Positions 48,565 to 57,984 of a DNA stretch of 64,000 nt are shown piece after piece. Positions within the stretch are counted from its first letter, which is position 1. Each line of letters starts with the position of its first letter. Made by a program: the position numbers and the translations under genes. The notes under the pieces were generated by a model that was given only the letters and a program-made list of their open reading frames with translations, did no database searches and had not been told where the DNA came from. The stretch comes from Candidatus Paceibacter sp. (GTDB taxonomy: Bacteria; Patescibacteria; ABY1; S139-126), in NCBI GenBank assembly GCA_020724865.1, contig DYGA01000001.1, positions 205,572 through 269,571 on the forward strand, written 5' to 3'.

Positions 48565-50412
48565 CTAATTTTCCGTCTTAAAACGTCTTTTGGTTTTGAT
48601 GTACCAATTAGTCGAATCATTAAGACGGTCGCTAGGTATATTTATTCTCGTTGTTTTAAAGCCAAGTACTTTTTTATTCAACAAATATGAATAAGTTGGT
48701 TGAAATAAAAATATTGCTGGTTTGTATTCTAAAATAATATTTTCAAATTGACTAAACAGTTCAGATTTTTTGTTTAAATCATTAGTCTCTCTGGCTTGTT
48801 CTAATAAAGCATCGGCTCTTTTATTATTAAAGCTGGTCAAATTAAATCCAGAATCCTTTTGTTGCGAGGAATGCCAAAATGGATAAAAATCTGGGTCAGC
48901 TCCTAGTATTTCTCCGAACAATAATAGTTCATAATTTCGTGTTCTTATGGTCTCTCTTTGAATACTACTGGCAGGGACAATGTTTAGATTTGTTTTAATA
49001 CCCACTTCTTGCCAAAAATCTCTTATCATATTGGCCATCTTTATATTGTCTGGATAGTCAACTGTAGTTAATGTTAATTCTAGTATTTTATTGTCTTTAT
49101 AAAGGAACTGATCTTCATCTTTCTTTTGCCAATTTAGCTCGGTTAATATCTTAATTGCTTCTTCGGGATTATACGGATTGGTATTTAAATTTTGATTATA
49201 GCCTGGTAATCCTGGAAGTAGTGGACTGGCTAGAGCTAAAGCTTCACCGGCAAAAACATCATTTATTAATTTATTTTTATCAATAGTAAGTTCCAGTACA
49301 TTTCTAATTTTTTGTTCTTTAAGAATGTCGTTTTTGTTTTCATTGATAAAGATTCCAGTATATTGGGGCAATTGCAAGTTATAGATTTGCAATTGACGGT
49401 TGTTTTTTTCTAAGGATTGTTTTTTTTCTTTGGGTATAAAACTTATACCATCTACATTTTGTTCCAGAAGAGCTTGCCAAGCCAGATCGTAATTGGCATA
49501 AAATTTGAAATTTAAATTTTTTATGTAAGGTTTTTGTCCATAAAAATTTTCAAAAGGCTTTAAAGAATAGGATATTAAGTTGCCGTCTTTATTTTTTTTC
49601 AGACCGTCAAATTGCCAGGGCCCAGAACCAATTGGTTTTAAATTAAGTTCAGCCAGTTTGTAGCTTTGGGAAGATATGTTTTCCCAAGCATGAGCCGGTA
49701 AAATACCAACAGTTAAACTATGTAGAAAAGGTGCAAACGGTTTTTCTAAAACAAATTGTATTTTACGATCATCTAGTTGATTTACTTTCACTCCTCGAAA
49801 AGATGGTTCTAAGGGGGAGTTATTTCTAATATCTTGAATCATGTTAATGGTGAAAGCTATGTCTTTTGTAGTCAACTCTTTATTATCATGCCAGCGAATA
49901 TTTGGTTTGATTGTAAAGGTATAAGTTTTTCCGTCAGGAGAAATTTCGTAGCTTTCGGCTATATCATTTTCTAATTCAAGATTGTTGTTGTATTTAAGTA
50001 AACCAGAGTAAATTAATTTTATCAGGTCAGTGTCAACATCATTGGTTGATCCAAAAATTGGATTAATATATTGTGGCGTGCCAATTAAAGCTTCGGTGTA
50101 GCTTCCACCAGCTTTAGGGATTAAAATTGTGTGACGCCAGGTAAAACTAAAAATAAATGATAGTAAAGAGATTGATCCAATTAAAATAAAAGATACTACT
50201 AACCTTTTTTCTTTTTTATTTAAAAAGCGAGGTAAGTATTTTAATTGTTTTAAATGGGGCAGTCGCTTAGGTGATAATTGAAGAATTAATTTTTCATCAT
50301 ATTCTTCTACTAAACGGACACCATTTTTTTTCTCAGCTTTAAACCAATAGGTGATTTTTTTGAACCAATATTGAATAAAGCTGGTAGTTTTATTTAACCA
50401 CGATAAATTCAC
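48565..50412 (-). CDS. Membrane-anchored peptide-binding protein (SBP family 5)
   Basis: 615 residues. A basic cytosolic tail of about 70 residues precedes one membrane helix (VVSFILIGSISLLSFIFSF). The outer part is an extracellular solute-binding protein of family 5 (OppA/DppA type): GGSYTEALIGTPQYINPIFG, DLIKLIYSGLLKYNN, YTFTIKPNIRWHDNKELTTKDIAFT, IGSGPWQFD and a final domain FWHSSQQKDSGFNLTSFNNKRADALLEQARE. Such proteins capture oligopeptides or other solutes for an ABC importer. No permease or ATPase gene is next to it. Usual relatives are secreted or lipid-anchored; the long cytosolic tail is unusual. Confidence 0.9.
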   Translation of the reverse strand: MNLSWLNKTTSFIQYWFKKITYWFKAEKKNGVRLVEEYDEKLILQLSPKRLPHLKQLKYLPRFLNKKEKRLVVSFILIGSISLLSFIFSFTWRHTILIPKAGGSYTEALIGTPQYINPIFGSTNDVDTDLIKLIYSGLLKYNNNLELENDIAESYEISPDGKTYTFTIKPNIRWHDNKELTTKDIAFTINMIQDIRNNSPLEPSFRGVKVNQLDDRKIQFVLEKPFAPFLHSLTVGILPAHAWENISSQSYKLAELNLKPIGSGPWQFDGLKKNKDGNLISYSLKPFENFYGQKPYIKNLNFKFYANYDLAWQALLEQNVDGISFIPKEKKQSLEKNNRQLQIYNLQLPQYTGIFINENKNDILKEQKIRNVLELTIDKNKLINDVFAGEALALASPLLPGLPGYNQNLNTNPYNPEEAIKILTELNWQKKDEDQFLYKDNKILELTLTTVDYPDNIKMANMIRDFWQEVGIKTNLNIVPASSIQRETIRTRNYELLLFGEILGADPDFYPFWHSSQQKDSGFNLTSFNNKRADALLEQARETNDLNKKSELFSQFENIILEYKPAIFLFQPTYSYLLNKKVLGFKTTRINIPSDRLNDSTNWYIKTKRRFKTEN

Positions 50413-50456
50413 AACTGATATAGTTTAATAAGTAGAGAAAATTATATTTTTTGAAG

Positions 50457-50681
50457 TTATTCACTAAGAAAAACAGCAATATAAAAACTTAAAGCAAAAA
50501 AAATAACCCCCAGAATAATAGTGATATAATATAATGTTTTTTCAGCGCCTCGCTTAGCTCGAAAGACTTGATTGCCACCGCCAAAAACGGCGCCTGTGCC
50601 ACTACCTCTATTTTGTAGGGTAACAGCAAATATTAAAAGAAAAGCAACTACCATCTGAATTATGAGTAAAGGTTTGTTCAT
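50457..50681 (-). CDS. secG: Preprotein translocase subunit SecG
   Basis: 74 residues from the chosen ATG at 50681. Two membrane helices, MNKPLLIIQMVVAFLLIFAVTLQN and YYITIILGVIFFALSFYIAVFL, flank the SecG signature RGSGTGAVFGGGNQVFRAKRGAEK (family: G-x-x-x-F-G-x-x-x-x-x-x-x-x-R-G). A longer reading that starts with TTG at 50741 is rejected because that codon lies inside the -10 element of the promoter at 50732-50760. SecG supports the SecYEG export channel. It is flanked by the peptide-binding protein gene 44 bases downstream, possibly on the same transcript. Confidence 0.92.
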   Translation of the reverse strand: MNKPLLIIQMVVAFLLIFAVTLQNRGSGTGAVFGGGNQVFRAKRGAEKTLYYITIILGVIFFALSFYIAVFLSE

Positions 50682-50731
50682 TGATTTGACTGAATATGAC
50701 AATAAAAAAGAAGGTTTATTAACCTGAACAA

Positions 50732-50760
50732 AGTATAACAAATAATATTTGCTTTGTCAA
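50732..50760 (-). promoter_or_regulatory. Consensus promoter for secG
   Basis: On the minus strand TTGACA (50760-50755) and TATACT (50737-50732) are exactly 17 bases apart. The transcript would start near 50725, leaving a leader of about 45 bases before the ATG at 50681. Confidence 0.8.
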
Positions 50761-50767
50761 GATTAAT

Positions 50768-52297
50768 TTATTTAAAAATTTGACGACTATGTCGTAAACG
50801 ATAATAGCTTATCGCAAAGCGGTGAGCTTCATCTCTGATTCTTTGTAATAATTTTAATTCCGGACTATCAGTTTTTAAATGCAAGGAGAGTTTTTTATCA
50901 GGAAAAAAAATTTCTTCATTTTTTTTAGCCAAAGCAATCATAGGTAAATTTATTTTTAAATTCCGCATTGTTTTTTTGACACTAGAGAGTTGTCCTTTGC
51001 CGCCATCAATAATTATTAAATCAGGGTAAGACCAATTTTTATTTCCAGAAAATCGCCGGGCAATTACCTCAGCTAGCATGGCAAAGTCATTAATGCCTTT
51101 GGTATATTTAATTTTAAATTTTCGGTATTGTGATTTATCTGGTTCGCCATTAGTAAAAACTACCATAGCACCAACGGCAAAGTTTCCTTGAATATTAGAT
51201 ATATCGTAACACTCAATTCTATTTGGTACTTTAGGAAGCGACAATTTATTAGTTAAATTTAAAATTGTTTGTAATTCATTTTTTTCAGTTTTATAAAATG
51301 AAGGTATTTTTTTTGCTAAGTATTCCTGAGCATTGAAATTGCCGAGTTCAAGTATTTTTTTTAATCGTCCGCTTTTTTTAAAACTAATTTTTATTTTTTT
51401 CTGTTTTATGGTCAGTTTGTTTTTGTTAAGTGGTATATCGCATATTATTTCATTGGGCAGATCATTGGTTTGGGGATAATAATTTTGTATAAATTCCATG
51501 AGAATATGTTTTTTGTCGCTTATTTTTGAACCAATGATAAAGTTTAGTTTATCAATAATTTTACCTTGTCTAATACGAAATAAATTAATAGCATGTTGCT
51601 GTCGCCAAGAAAATAGATTGATAACATCTTGATTGGTTAGTTTGGTACTGACGATTTTTTGTTTTTGTGTAATTTTTTCGATAGCTAAAAGGCGATTACG
51701 ATAAATTGCCGCTAGTTCATAGTTTTTTTTGTTAGCAGCCATCATCATTTTTTTCTTTAATTCCTGGATAACTATTTTAGTATTCCCTTGAAAAAATTTT
51801 TTTATTTGTTTGATAGTTGATAGATATTCTTTATCAGTGAAATTTTTTTTAAAAGCAGTTGGCCCTTTTTGCCAAAATAGAGCTAAAATTTTTCTGACCG
51901 CACTAGCTGATAGAAATGGTCCAAAATATGTTGCCCGATCTTTTTTTATTTGTCTTTCGATAGTTACATTGGGCGGATTGGTGTTTGATATTTTTACATA
52001 ACAAAAATTTTTATCATCTTTGAGGTCAATATTGTATTTTGGTTGATGTTTTTTTATTAAATTTTTCTCTAACAGCATAGCTTCTATTTCATTGCTGACG
52101 ATAATAGTTTCAATACTATCTATTTCTTGAAGCATAATTTTTTTGGCTGGAGAAAGCTCTGCATTTTTTGTAAAATAACTTTTAATTCTCAGGCGAAGAT
52201 TTTTTGCTTTGCCAATATAGATTATCTGTTGTTGATTATTTTTAAACAGATAACATCCTGGCTGATTGGGTAAATTGGTTAAATAATCTTTTTTCAT
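50768..52297 (-). CDS. uvrC: UvrABC system protein C, short form without C-terminal HhH
   Basis: 509 residues; E. coli UvrC has 610. The GIY-YIG nuclease is complete: LPNQPGCYLFKNNQQQIIYIGKAKNLRLRIKSYF. A UVR motif (KKMMMAANKKNYELAAIYRNRLLAI) binds UvrB. The RNase H-like nuclease follows: ECYDISNIQGNFAVGAMVVF, PDLIIIDGGKGQLSS, DEAHRFAISYYRLRH. The chain ends right after this motif, where other UvrC proteins have a (HhH)2 DNA-binding domain. Both cuts should still be possible but DNA binding may differ. It follows directly the secG promoter region. Confidence 0.95.
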   Translation of the reverse strand: MKKDYLTNLPNQPGCYLFKNNQQQIIYIGKAKNLRLRIKSYFTKNAELSPAKKIMLQEIDSIETIIVSNEIEAMLLEKNLIKKHQPKYNIDLKDDKNFCYVKISNTNPPNVTIERQIKKDRATYFGPFLSASAVRKILALFWQKGPTAFKKNFTDKEYLSTIKQIKKFFQGNTKIVIQELKKKMMMAANKKNYELAAIYRNRLLAIEKITQKQKIVSTKLTNQDVINLFSWRQQHAINLFRIRQGKIIDKLNFIIGSKISDKKHILMEFIQNYYPQTNDLPNEIICDIPLNKNKLTIKQKKIKISFKKSGRLKKILELGNFNAQEYLAKKIPSFYKTEKNELQTILNLTNKLSLPKVPNRIECYDISNIQGNFAVGAMVVFTNGEPDKSQYRKFKIKYTKGINDFAMLAEVIARRFSGNKNWSYPDLIIIDGGKGQLSSVKKTMRNLKINLPMIALAKKNEEIFFPDKKLSLHLKTDSPELKLLQRIRDEAHRFAISYYRLRHSRQIFK

Positions 52298-52310
52298 AAT
52301 ATAGTAAAAC

Positions 52311-52339
52311 TTGACTAAATATAGGATATAGTATATTTT
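52311..52339 (+). promoter_or_regulatory. Promoter for the zinc-ribbon gene
   Basis: TTGACT (52311-52316) and TATTTT (52334-52339) have 17-base spacing, about 50 bases before the start at 52394. Confidence 0.42.
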
Positions 52340-52393
52340 ATACTATTATTACTTTAACATAAACACAAATAATTTATTAAAAGGAGAGGAATT

Positions 52394-52609
52394 ATGATTA
52401 AAATAGTTTGTCCTTGGTGTCATTCGTCTAATGTAGAAAAAAAATTTTCTAATGAAAATGAAATTGTTAAATATCAAGAATATGTTTGCCAAGATTGTAA
52501 AAAATCAAGTTGGCAACAAGCAGATTATGATATTAATCAATTATTATTTCTAGAAAAAAGAGAATTTTTCATGTTAGACCCAGATTCTTTTCCCTTTCTC
52601 GGTAGATAA
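52394..52609 (+). CDS. Small zinc-ribbon protein
   Basis: 71 residues. Two Cys pairs, CPWCHSSNVEKKF and CQDCKKSSW, spaced 26 residues apart, form a zinc ribbon of the kind found in transcription-related and ribosome-related small proteins. The tail QLLFLEKREFFMLDPDSFPFLGR is hydrophobic and aromatic. The partner is unknown. A strong AAAGGAGAGG site precedes the ATG and the gene has its own promoter and terminator, so it is an independent and probably well-expressed unit. Confidence 0.8.
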   Translation: MIKIVCPWCHSSNVEKKFSNENEIVKYQEYVCQDCKKSSWQQADYDINQLLFLEKREFFMLDPDSFPFLGR

Positions 52610-52616
52610 TATTTTT

Positions 52617-52646
52617 GGGTTAAGCTCTAAGCTTGACCCTTTTTTA
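52617..52646 (+). terminator. Terminator after the zinc-ribbon gene
   Basis: Ten-base-pair hairpin GGGTTAAGCT / AGCTTGACCC with one G-T pair and a run of six T. Confidence 0.88.
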
Positions 52647-52697
52647 TTTTTGATATATACTAACTGCTGATTTTTTTACTTACTTTTATACCCCGTT

Positions 52698-55577
52698 ATG
52701 CCAACAAAAAATAATATAACCAAAGATAATCATAAAATAGTCATCCGTGGCGCTCGAGTGCATAATTTAAAAAATATAGATATTGATATACCCAGAGATA
52801 AATTGGTGGTTATAACCGGTTTATCTGGCAGCGGCAAATCATCTTTGGCCTTTGATACTATTTATGCTGAAGGACAAAGGCGTTATGTTGAAAGTTTGTC
52901 ATCTTACGCCAGACAATTTTTAGGATTGATGGATAAACCAGATGTTGATGTTATTGAAGGGCTATCGCCGGCTATTTCCATTGATCAGCGTTCAGTATCT
53001 CATAACCCCCGTTCGACCGTTGGAACTGTTACTGAGATTTATGATTATCTCAGATTGCTTTATGCTCGAATCGGAAAACCACATTGTCCAAACTGCGGAC
53101 AATTGGTAGTTAAACAAACCAAGCAACAAATTTTTCAAAAAATAGTTACTTTACCTGAAGGTACTCAACTTGTATTGTTGGCTCCGGTGGTAAGAGATAA
53201 AAAGGGTGAACACAAAGGAGTTTTGGAAAAAATACAAAAAGCTGGTTATGTTAGAGTTAGAATAGATAATGAGATTATGCCGATTGAGGAAGCTATGGAT
53301 AAAAATATTGACAAGCAAAAAAGTCACAATATAGAAGTAATTATTGATCGTATTTCAGTTAGCAACGATGTTGATGATAAACAGAGATTGTTAGAAAGCG
53401 TTGAGACCGCCCTTGATTTAGGCGACGGTTTTATTATGGTATCGCTTGAAGGTGGTAATGAGAACTTTATTTATAGCGAACATTTTGTCTGTCCCAAATG
53501 TAACACTAGTTTACTTCCTATTGAACCTAGAAATTTTTCCTTTAATTCTCCGCACGGCGCTTGTTTAGAGTGTAGTGGTTTGGGAACTAAATTGGAAATA
53601 GATCAGGAATTAGTAATACCCAATAAAAAATTGACCATAGCTCAAGGAGCAATAAGGCCTTGGGCTAGAACCAGGGCAAATCAAAGTTGGTATGTTAGAA
53701 TTTTGGAACAGGTAGGTAAAAAGCACGGATTTTCTGTTCATGAACCTTTGGAAAATTTCAACAAAAAACAGCTTAATATTTTACTTTTTGGCACTGGTGA
53801 TAAAAAGTATACCATGGATATTGAGAGTATAAGTTTTTCTGGAGAATACGCGACAAACTTTGAAGGGGTTATTCCTAATTTAGAAAGGCGTTATAAGGAT
53901 ACTGAATCAGATTATGTTCGGGGGGAGATTGAAAGATATATGCGAGTGCTTAAATGTCCTAAGTGTCAGGGGAAAAGATTAAATCCCCAATCTTTAGCTG
54001 TGAAGGTAGCAGAAAAAAATATCAATGAAGTAACAACTTTAACAGTCAGCGAAGCCATTCCTTTTTTTAAACAATTGGCCAGCCCCAATCACAATGAAAA
54101 TTTAACCGAAAGGGAACAGAAAATTTCTAAACAAATATTAAAAGAGATAATCTCTCGTTTACAATTTTTACAAAACGTTGGTTTAGAATATTTAACTTTG
54201 GATCGGCCGGCCGCTACCTTATCCGGAGGAGAAGCTCAAAGAATTAGATTGGCCACACAAATTGGTTCGGCGTTAGTCGGTGTACTTTATATTTTAGATG
54301 AACCATCAATTGGATTACACCAAAAAGATAATCATAAATTGATAAAAACTTTACAACAGCTAAGAGATTTGGGTAATACCGTTATTGTTGTCGAACATGA
54401 CGAAGATACAATTTTAAGTGCTGATTATGTAATTGATATTGGTCCGGGCGCGGGTGAGCATGGCGGAGAAATTGTTGCTTGCGGGACACCTGAACAAATT
54501 AAAAAAAATAAAAATTCTTTAACCGGTAAATTTATTTCTGGGAAAGAAAAGATTAATATTCCCGTAAAATATCGTGAAAGTAATGGTAAAAGTATAAAAA
54601 TAATTGGTGCCACTGAACACAATTTAAAAAATATTGATGTAACCATACCTTTAGGTAAATTGGTGGCTATTACCGGTGTTTCAGGTAGTGGCAAATCAAC
54701 TTTGATGACTGATATTTTAGCTAAAGCTTTAGCGCAGCATTTTTATCGAGCCAAGGATTTACCAGGCGCTCATAAAGCAATTAAAGGTTTAGAAAATTTA
54801 GATAAAGTTATCAATATTGATCAATCGCCAATTGGTCGCACTCCTAGATCAAATCCAGCAACTTACACAGGTCTATTTACCCCGATTAGAGAACTTTATG
54901 CTGAGTTACCAGAATCTAAAATGCGCGGTTATAGTCCAGGAAGATTTTCTTTCAATGTTAAAGGTGGTCGTTGTGAAGCTTGCCAGGGGGATGGGTTGGT
55001 AAGGATAGAAATGAATTTTTTACCTGATGTTTATGTTGAATGTGAAGAGTGTCATGGTCAGAGATATAATCAACAGGCATTAGAAATACATTATCGAGGT
55101 AAAAATATTTCTGAGGTATTAAATATGACCGTCGAGGAAGCAATGAATTTTTTTTCCAATGTGCCAGCTATATACGATAAGTTAATCACCTTACACCAAG
55201 TAGGTTTGGGGTACATTCATCTCGGGCAATCAGCAACTACTTTGTCCGGCGGTGAAGCTCAGCGAATAAAATTAGCTACTGAATTATCCCGAAGAGCCAC
55301 GGGTAAGACTTTGTATATTTTGGATGAACCAACTACCGGACTTCATTTTGCTGATGTGAGAAGGTTATTGCTGGTTTTAAATCAATTGGTAGACAAAGGC
55401 AATAGTATTTTGATTATTGAACACAATTTGGATGTTATAAAATCATGTGATTGGATAATTGATTTAGGTCCTGACGGTGGCAATAAAGGCGGTTTTATTG
55501 TCGCTGAAGGAACACCCCGACAGGTAGCCAATGAGAAGAAAAGTTATACTGGTCAATATTTAAAAAAAATGTTTTAA
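52698..55577 (+). CDS. uvrA: UvrABC system protein A
   Basis: 959 residues. Two ABC ATPase units: first Walker A VITGLSGSGKSSLAFDTIYAEGQRRYVE, first signature TLSGGEAQRIRLATQIG, second Walker A AITGVSGSGKSTLMTD, second signature TLSGGEAQRIKLATEL. Zinc modules: CPNCGQL (likely UvrB-binding insert), CPKCNTSLL with CLECSG, and CEACQGDGLVRIEMNFLPD with CEECHGQRYN. UvrA finds distortions in DNA and loads UvrB. It stands alone between the zinc-ribbon gene and a terminator, so its promoter is probably in the 50-base gap. Confidence 0.98.
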   Translation: MPTKNNITKDNHKIVIRGARVHNLKNIDIDIPRDKLVVITGLSGSGKSSLAFDTIYAEGQRRYVESLSSYARQFLGLMDKPDVDVIEGLSPAISIDQRSVSHNPRSTVGTVTEIYDYLRLLYARIGKPHCPNCGQLVVKQTKQQIFQKIVTLPEGTQLVLLAPVVRDKKGEHKGVLEKIQKAGYVRVRIDNEIMPIEEAMDKNIDKQKSHNIEVIIDRISVSNDVDDKQRLLESVETALDLGDGFIMVSLEGGNENFIYSEHFVCPKCNTSLLPIEPRNFSFNSPHGACLECSGLGTKLEIDQELVIPNKKLTIAQGAIRPWARTRANQSWYVRILEQVGKKHGFSVHEPLENFNKKQLNILLFGTGDKKYTMDIESISFSGEYATNFEGVIPNLERRYKDTESDYVRGEIERYMRVLKCPKCQGKRLNPQSLAVKVAEKNINEVTTLTVSEAIPFFKQLASPNHNENLTEREQKISKQILKEIISRLQFLQNVGLEYLTLDRPAATLSGGEAQRIRLATQIGSALVGVLYILDEPSIGLHQKDNHKLIKTLQQLRDLGNTVIVVEHDEDTILSADYVIDIGPGAGEHGGEIVACGTPEQIKKNKNSLTGKFISGKEKINIPVKYRESNGKSIKIIGATEHNLKNIDVTIPLGKLVAITGVSGSGKSTLMTDILAKALAQHFYRAKDLPGAHKAIKGLENLDKVINIDQSPIGRTPRSNPATYTGLFTPIRELYAELPESKMRGYSPGRFSFNVKGGRCEACQGDGLVRIEMNFLPDVYVECEECHGQRYNQQALEIHYRGKNISEVLNMTVEEAMNFFSNVPAIYDKLITLHQVGLGYIHLGQSATTLSGGEAQRIKLATELSRRATGKTLYILDEPTTGLHFADVRRLLLVLNQLVDKGNSILIIEHNLDVIKSCDWIIDLGPDGGNKGGFIVAEGTPRQVANEKKSYTGQYLKKMF

Positions 55578-55580
55578 TTT

Positions 55581-55612
55581 TTATGCCTCTCTACTGAGAG
55601 GCATAATTTTTT
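55581..55612 (+). terminator. Terminator after uvrA
   Basis: Perfect 11-bp arms TTATGCCTCTC / GAGAGGCATAA, loop TACT, then TTTTTT. Confidence 0.9.
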
Positions 55613-55617
55613 GTATT

Positions 55618-55626
55618 TGCTACAAT
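55618..55626 (+). promoter_or_regulatory. Extended -10 element, possible leaderless start
   Basis: TGC followed by TACAAT (55621-55626) is an extended -10. Transcription would start at about 55633, which is the first base of the ATG of the next gene. Confidence 0.45.
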
Positions 55627-55632
55627 ATAAAT

Positions 55633-56505
55633 ATGATTAAGTCTTCAGCTTACAAAAATTTAGTTTTTCATGATATTTTTTCCTATCCTTTAACTGAGCG
55701 CGAATTAAAAAAGTTTGCTTGGTATGATGAATTTAAAGATAATAAAGATGTAACCAATTATGAAAATCAGGCTGGTTTTTATTTTTTGCCAAACAAAGCC
55801 GATAACATAAAAATAAGAAATAATAATTTTGTAATTAGCATTAGTAAATTGCGTAAAGCCAAGCGTTTGGTGGGCTGGTTAAGGTTATTACCCAGTGTAA
55901 AAATGATTGCCATTTGTAATTCATTGGGTTATTTAAATGCCAGTCAGACCAGCGATATAGATTTATTTATTATAACGGATAAAAATAAAATTTGGTTGAC
56001 CAGATTCTGGTTGCAAAGTTTTTTAAAATTTTTACGTTTACGTCCTTTTGATCGTGGTCATAAACAGGACAGTTTTTGTTTAACATTTTTTTTAAGTCAG
56101 GAAAATTTAGATATTAGTAATTTACAAATAAATAAACCGGATATTTATTTGATTTATTGGTTGACTAAATTATTGCCAATTTACGACCCAGATAATATTT
56201 ATTACAATTTTTTTACAGTCAACGGTTGGTTTAAAAAATATTTACCTCACGCAGAACCAATACAACTGGATAGTAATTGGATGGTCAAAAAAACATTTTT
56301 ATCAAATTTATTTTTTCTGTTAACATTGCCAATTTGGGAAAAGTTATTCAAAAAAATTCAGTGGAAATTATTGCCAAAAGATTTGAAAAAAATAGCCAAC
56401 CATGATACTAGGGTTATAGTCAATGATCTAGTTTTAAAATTTCATGGCCAAGATGACAAAAGAGAATATTATCAAAAGTTATGGCAGGAGAAGTTAACTG
56501 GATAG
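55633..56505 (+). CDS. Nucleotidyltransferase-fold protein, unknown substrate
   Basis: 290 residues. The core MIAICNSLGYLNASQTSDIDLFIIT (split here across about 95-118) matches the Pol-beta-type nucleotidyltransferase motif: a G-x-x-x-x then S-D-I-D with two metal-binding Asp. A third acidic site could be later in the chain. The part before it, ERELKKFAWYDEF, is a winged-helix-like start. The C-terminal half is aromatic and hydrophobic (FLSNLFFLLTLPIWEKLFK). This family is common in CPR genomes beside glycan genes, as here before an O-antigen ligase, but its substrate is not known. Confidence 0.7.
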   Translation: MIKSSAYKNLVFHDIFSYPLTERELKKFAWYDEFKDNKDVTNYENQAGFYFLPNKADNIKIRNNNFVISISKLRKAKRLVGWLRLLPSVKMIAICNSLGYLNASQTSDIDLFIITDKNKIWLTRFWLQSFLKFLRLRPFDRGHKQDSFCLTFFLSQENLDISNLQINKPDIYLIYWLTKLLPIYDPDNIYYNFFTVNGWFKKYLPHAEPIQLDSNWMVKKTFLSNLFFLLTLPIWEKLFKKIQWKLLPKDLKKIANHDTRVIVNDLVLKFHGQDDKREYYQKLWQEKLTG

Positions 56506-56618
56506 GGACAACTAATGAATTTTTAAATTTTTAATTTTATAAATAGGTCTAAATTTTTTTAAAATTAAAAAATTACAACCTGCCGGCCGTCAGGTAGGAA
56601 TTAAAAATCATATTAATT

Positions 56619-57938
56619 ATGTTGAAACAAAAATTAGAAAAAATATTGGAATATGGCATTTATTTCTGGATTTTTTTATTGCCTTGGCAGGTCAGATATT
56701 TTTATGAAGCAAAAATTAGAGGTGGAGCTTGGGAAGCAGGAAATATTTCTATTTATGCGAGCGAAATTGTTTTATTAATTTTATTGGTGATTAATTTTAT
56801 TTTATGGACTGCCAAAAAAACTAGCGGTAAAAATTGGTTTAAACATATTGATATTACCAAATTTATTTTGTGGCTGATTATTTTTGTCATTTTTGCCTTT
56901 CTTAGTGCGGGTTGGTCAATTTTTCCAGCTCTAAGTGTTTATTACGGACTTAAATTATTTTTAGGTTTGGGAATTGTTTGGTTGCTAAGTACAAATAAAT
57001 TATCTGTTAACAAATTAGCAACCATAATTGTTGCTAGTGGCATGATTCAAGGCATATTAGCAATTGGCCAGTTTTTAAATCAGTTAGTTTGGGGTAGTAA
57101 ATGGTTGGGTATGGCCGGGCAAGATCCACAAAATTTAGGTGTCTCAGTGGTAGATACCGGATTTAGGCGCTGGCTCAGAGCTTATGGTTCGTTTCCTCAT
57201 CCAAATATTTTAGGGGGATATTTAGTTCTTACTTTAGGATTTGCTTGGTGGTTGTTCCAACAGGCAGAAACAATATGGTTGAAGGCCAAAAATCGACAAA
57301 TACAAATTTATGAAATTACTTTGTCGTTTAGTATTATCATAATTGTATCAGGAATTTTACTTAGCTTTTCTCGCGTTGCTTGGTTAGCTACTGGTTTATT
57401 GTTTTTAATAACTTTACTGCAATTGATTTTTAAAAAAGCTTTTATAAGCGCAAAAACTTTTAGTATTGTTTTTTTGCTGACCATATTAACTACTGGTTTA
57501 TGGGTGGGAATTTACAGTGAACCATTTATCACTAGGATTAAAGCCAGCGAGCGTCTTGAGCAGTTGTCTTTTACTCAGCGGATAGATAGTTATGAAGATG
57601 CTTGGCTGTCATTTAAACAGCATCCTTGGTTGGGTACAGGTTTGGGTGTTTATACTTATAGTCTACACGAACAATATCCGAAGCGTTATGTTTGGGAGTT
57701 ACAACCTCCCCATAACACTTTTTTATTGGTAATGGCTGAGTTAGGGATTGTGGGGTTAGTTTTATTGTTAATAATATTTTTTTTATTTACTAAAAGTATT
57801 TTTTATCAACCCCAAGCGTTGAGCATTTTTAGTTTGTTAATATTTTTGATGTTGTTTGATCATTGGTGGTGGAGTTTATCATTGGGTATTTATTTACTAC
57901 TTTTATTTTCAGGTATTTTTTTGTATAAAAAGGAATAA
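56619..57938 (+). CDS. Second O-antigen ligase / polymerase family protein
   Basis: 439 residues with about eleven membrane helices. The key outer segment is ERLEQLSFTQRIDSYEDAWLSFKQHPWLGTGLGVYTY, then VWELQPPHNTFLLVMAELGIVGLVLLL, the same Wzy_C pattern as in the gene at 11340 (Arg in the first part, P-H-N in the second). An inner long loop, GQDPQNLGVSVVDTGFRRWLRAYGSFPHPNILGGYL, also fits. It has no flippase neighbour. Two paralogues in one window suggest two different glycan-transfer steps. Upstream lies a short GC-rich word CCTGCCGGCC that recalls intergenic repeats of this group. Confidence 0.87.
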   Translation: MLKQKLEKILEYGIYFWIFLLPWQVRYFYEAKIRGGAWEAGNISIYASEIVLLILLVINFILWTAKKTSGKNWFKHIDITKFILWLIIFVIFAFLSAGWSIFPALSVYYGLKLFLGLGIVWLLSTNKLSVNKLATIIVASGMIQGILAIGQFLNQLVWGSKWLGMAGQDPQNLGVSVVDTGFRRWLRAYGSFPHPNILGGYLVLTLGFAWWLFQQAETIWLKAKNRQIQIYEITLSFSIIIIVSGILLSFSRVAWLATGLLFLITLLQLIFKKAFISAKTFSIVFLLTILTTGLWVGIYSEPFITRIKASERLEQLSFTQRIDSYEDAWLSFKQHPWLGTGLGVYTYSLHEQYPKRYVWELQPPHNTFLLVMAELGIVGLVLLLIIFFLFTKSIFYQPQALSIFSLLIFLMLFDHWWWSLSLGIYLLLLFSGIFLYKKE

Positions 57939-57957
57939 ATTAATAGCTTGTGGATAA

Positions 57958-57984
57958 TTAGCACTCTTGACTATGGAGTGCTAA
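57958..57984 (+). promoter_or_regulatory. CIRCE operator (HrcA binding site)
   Basis: TTAGCACTC and GAGTGCTAA are separated by exactly nine bases, a perfect match to the CIRCE consensus. HrcA repressor binds it and blocks groESL transcription until heat shock. No hrcA gene is in the window. Confidence 0.97.

Noticed and set aside
50682..50741. Longer SecG with a TTG start
   Set aside because: The TTG is inside the -10 element of a consensus promoter, and the extra 20 residues do not match the family.
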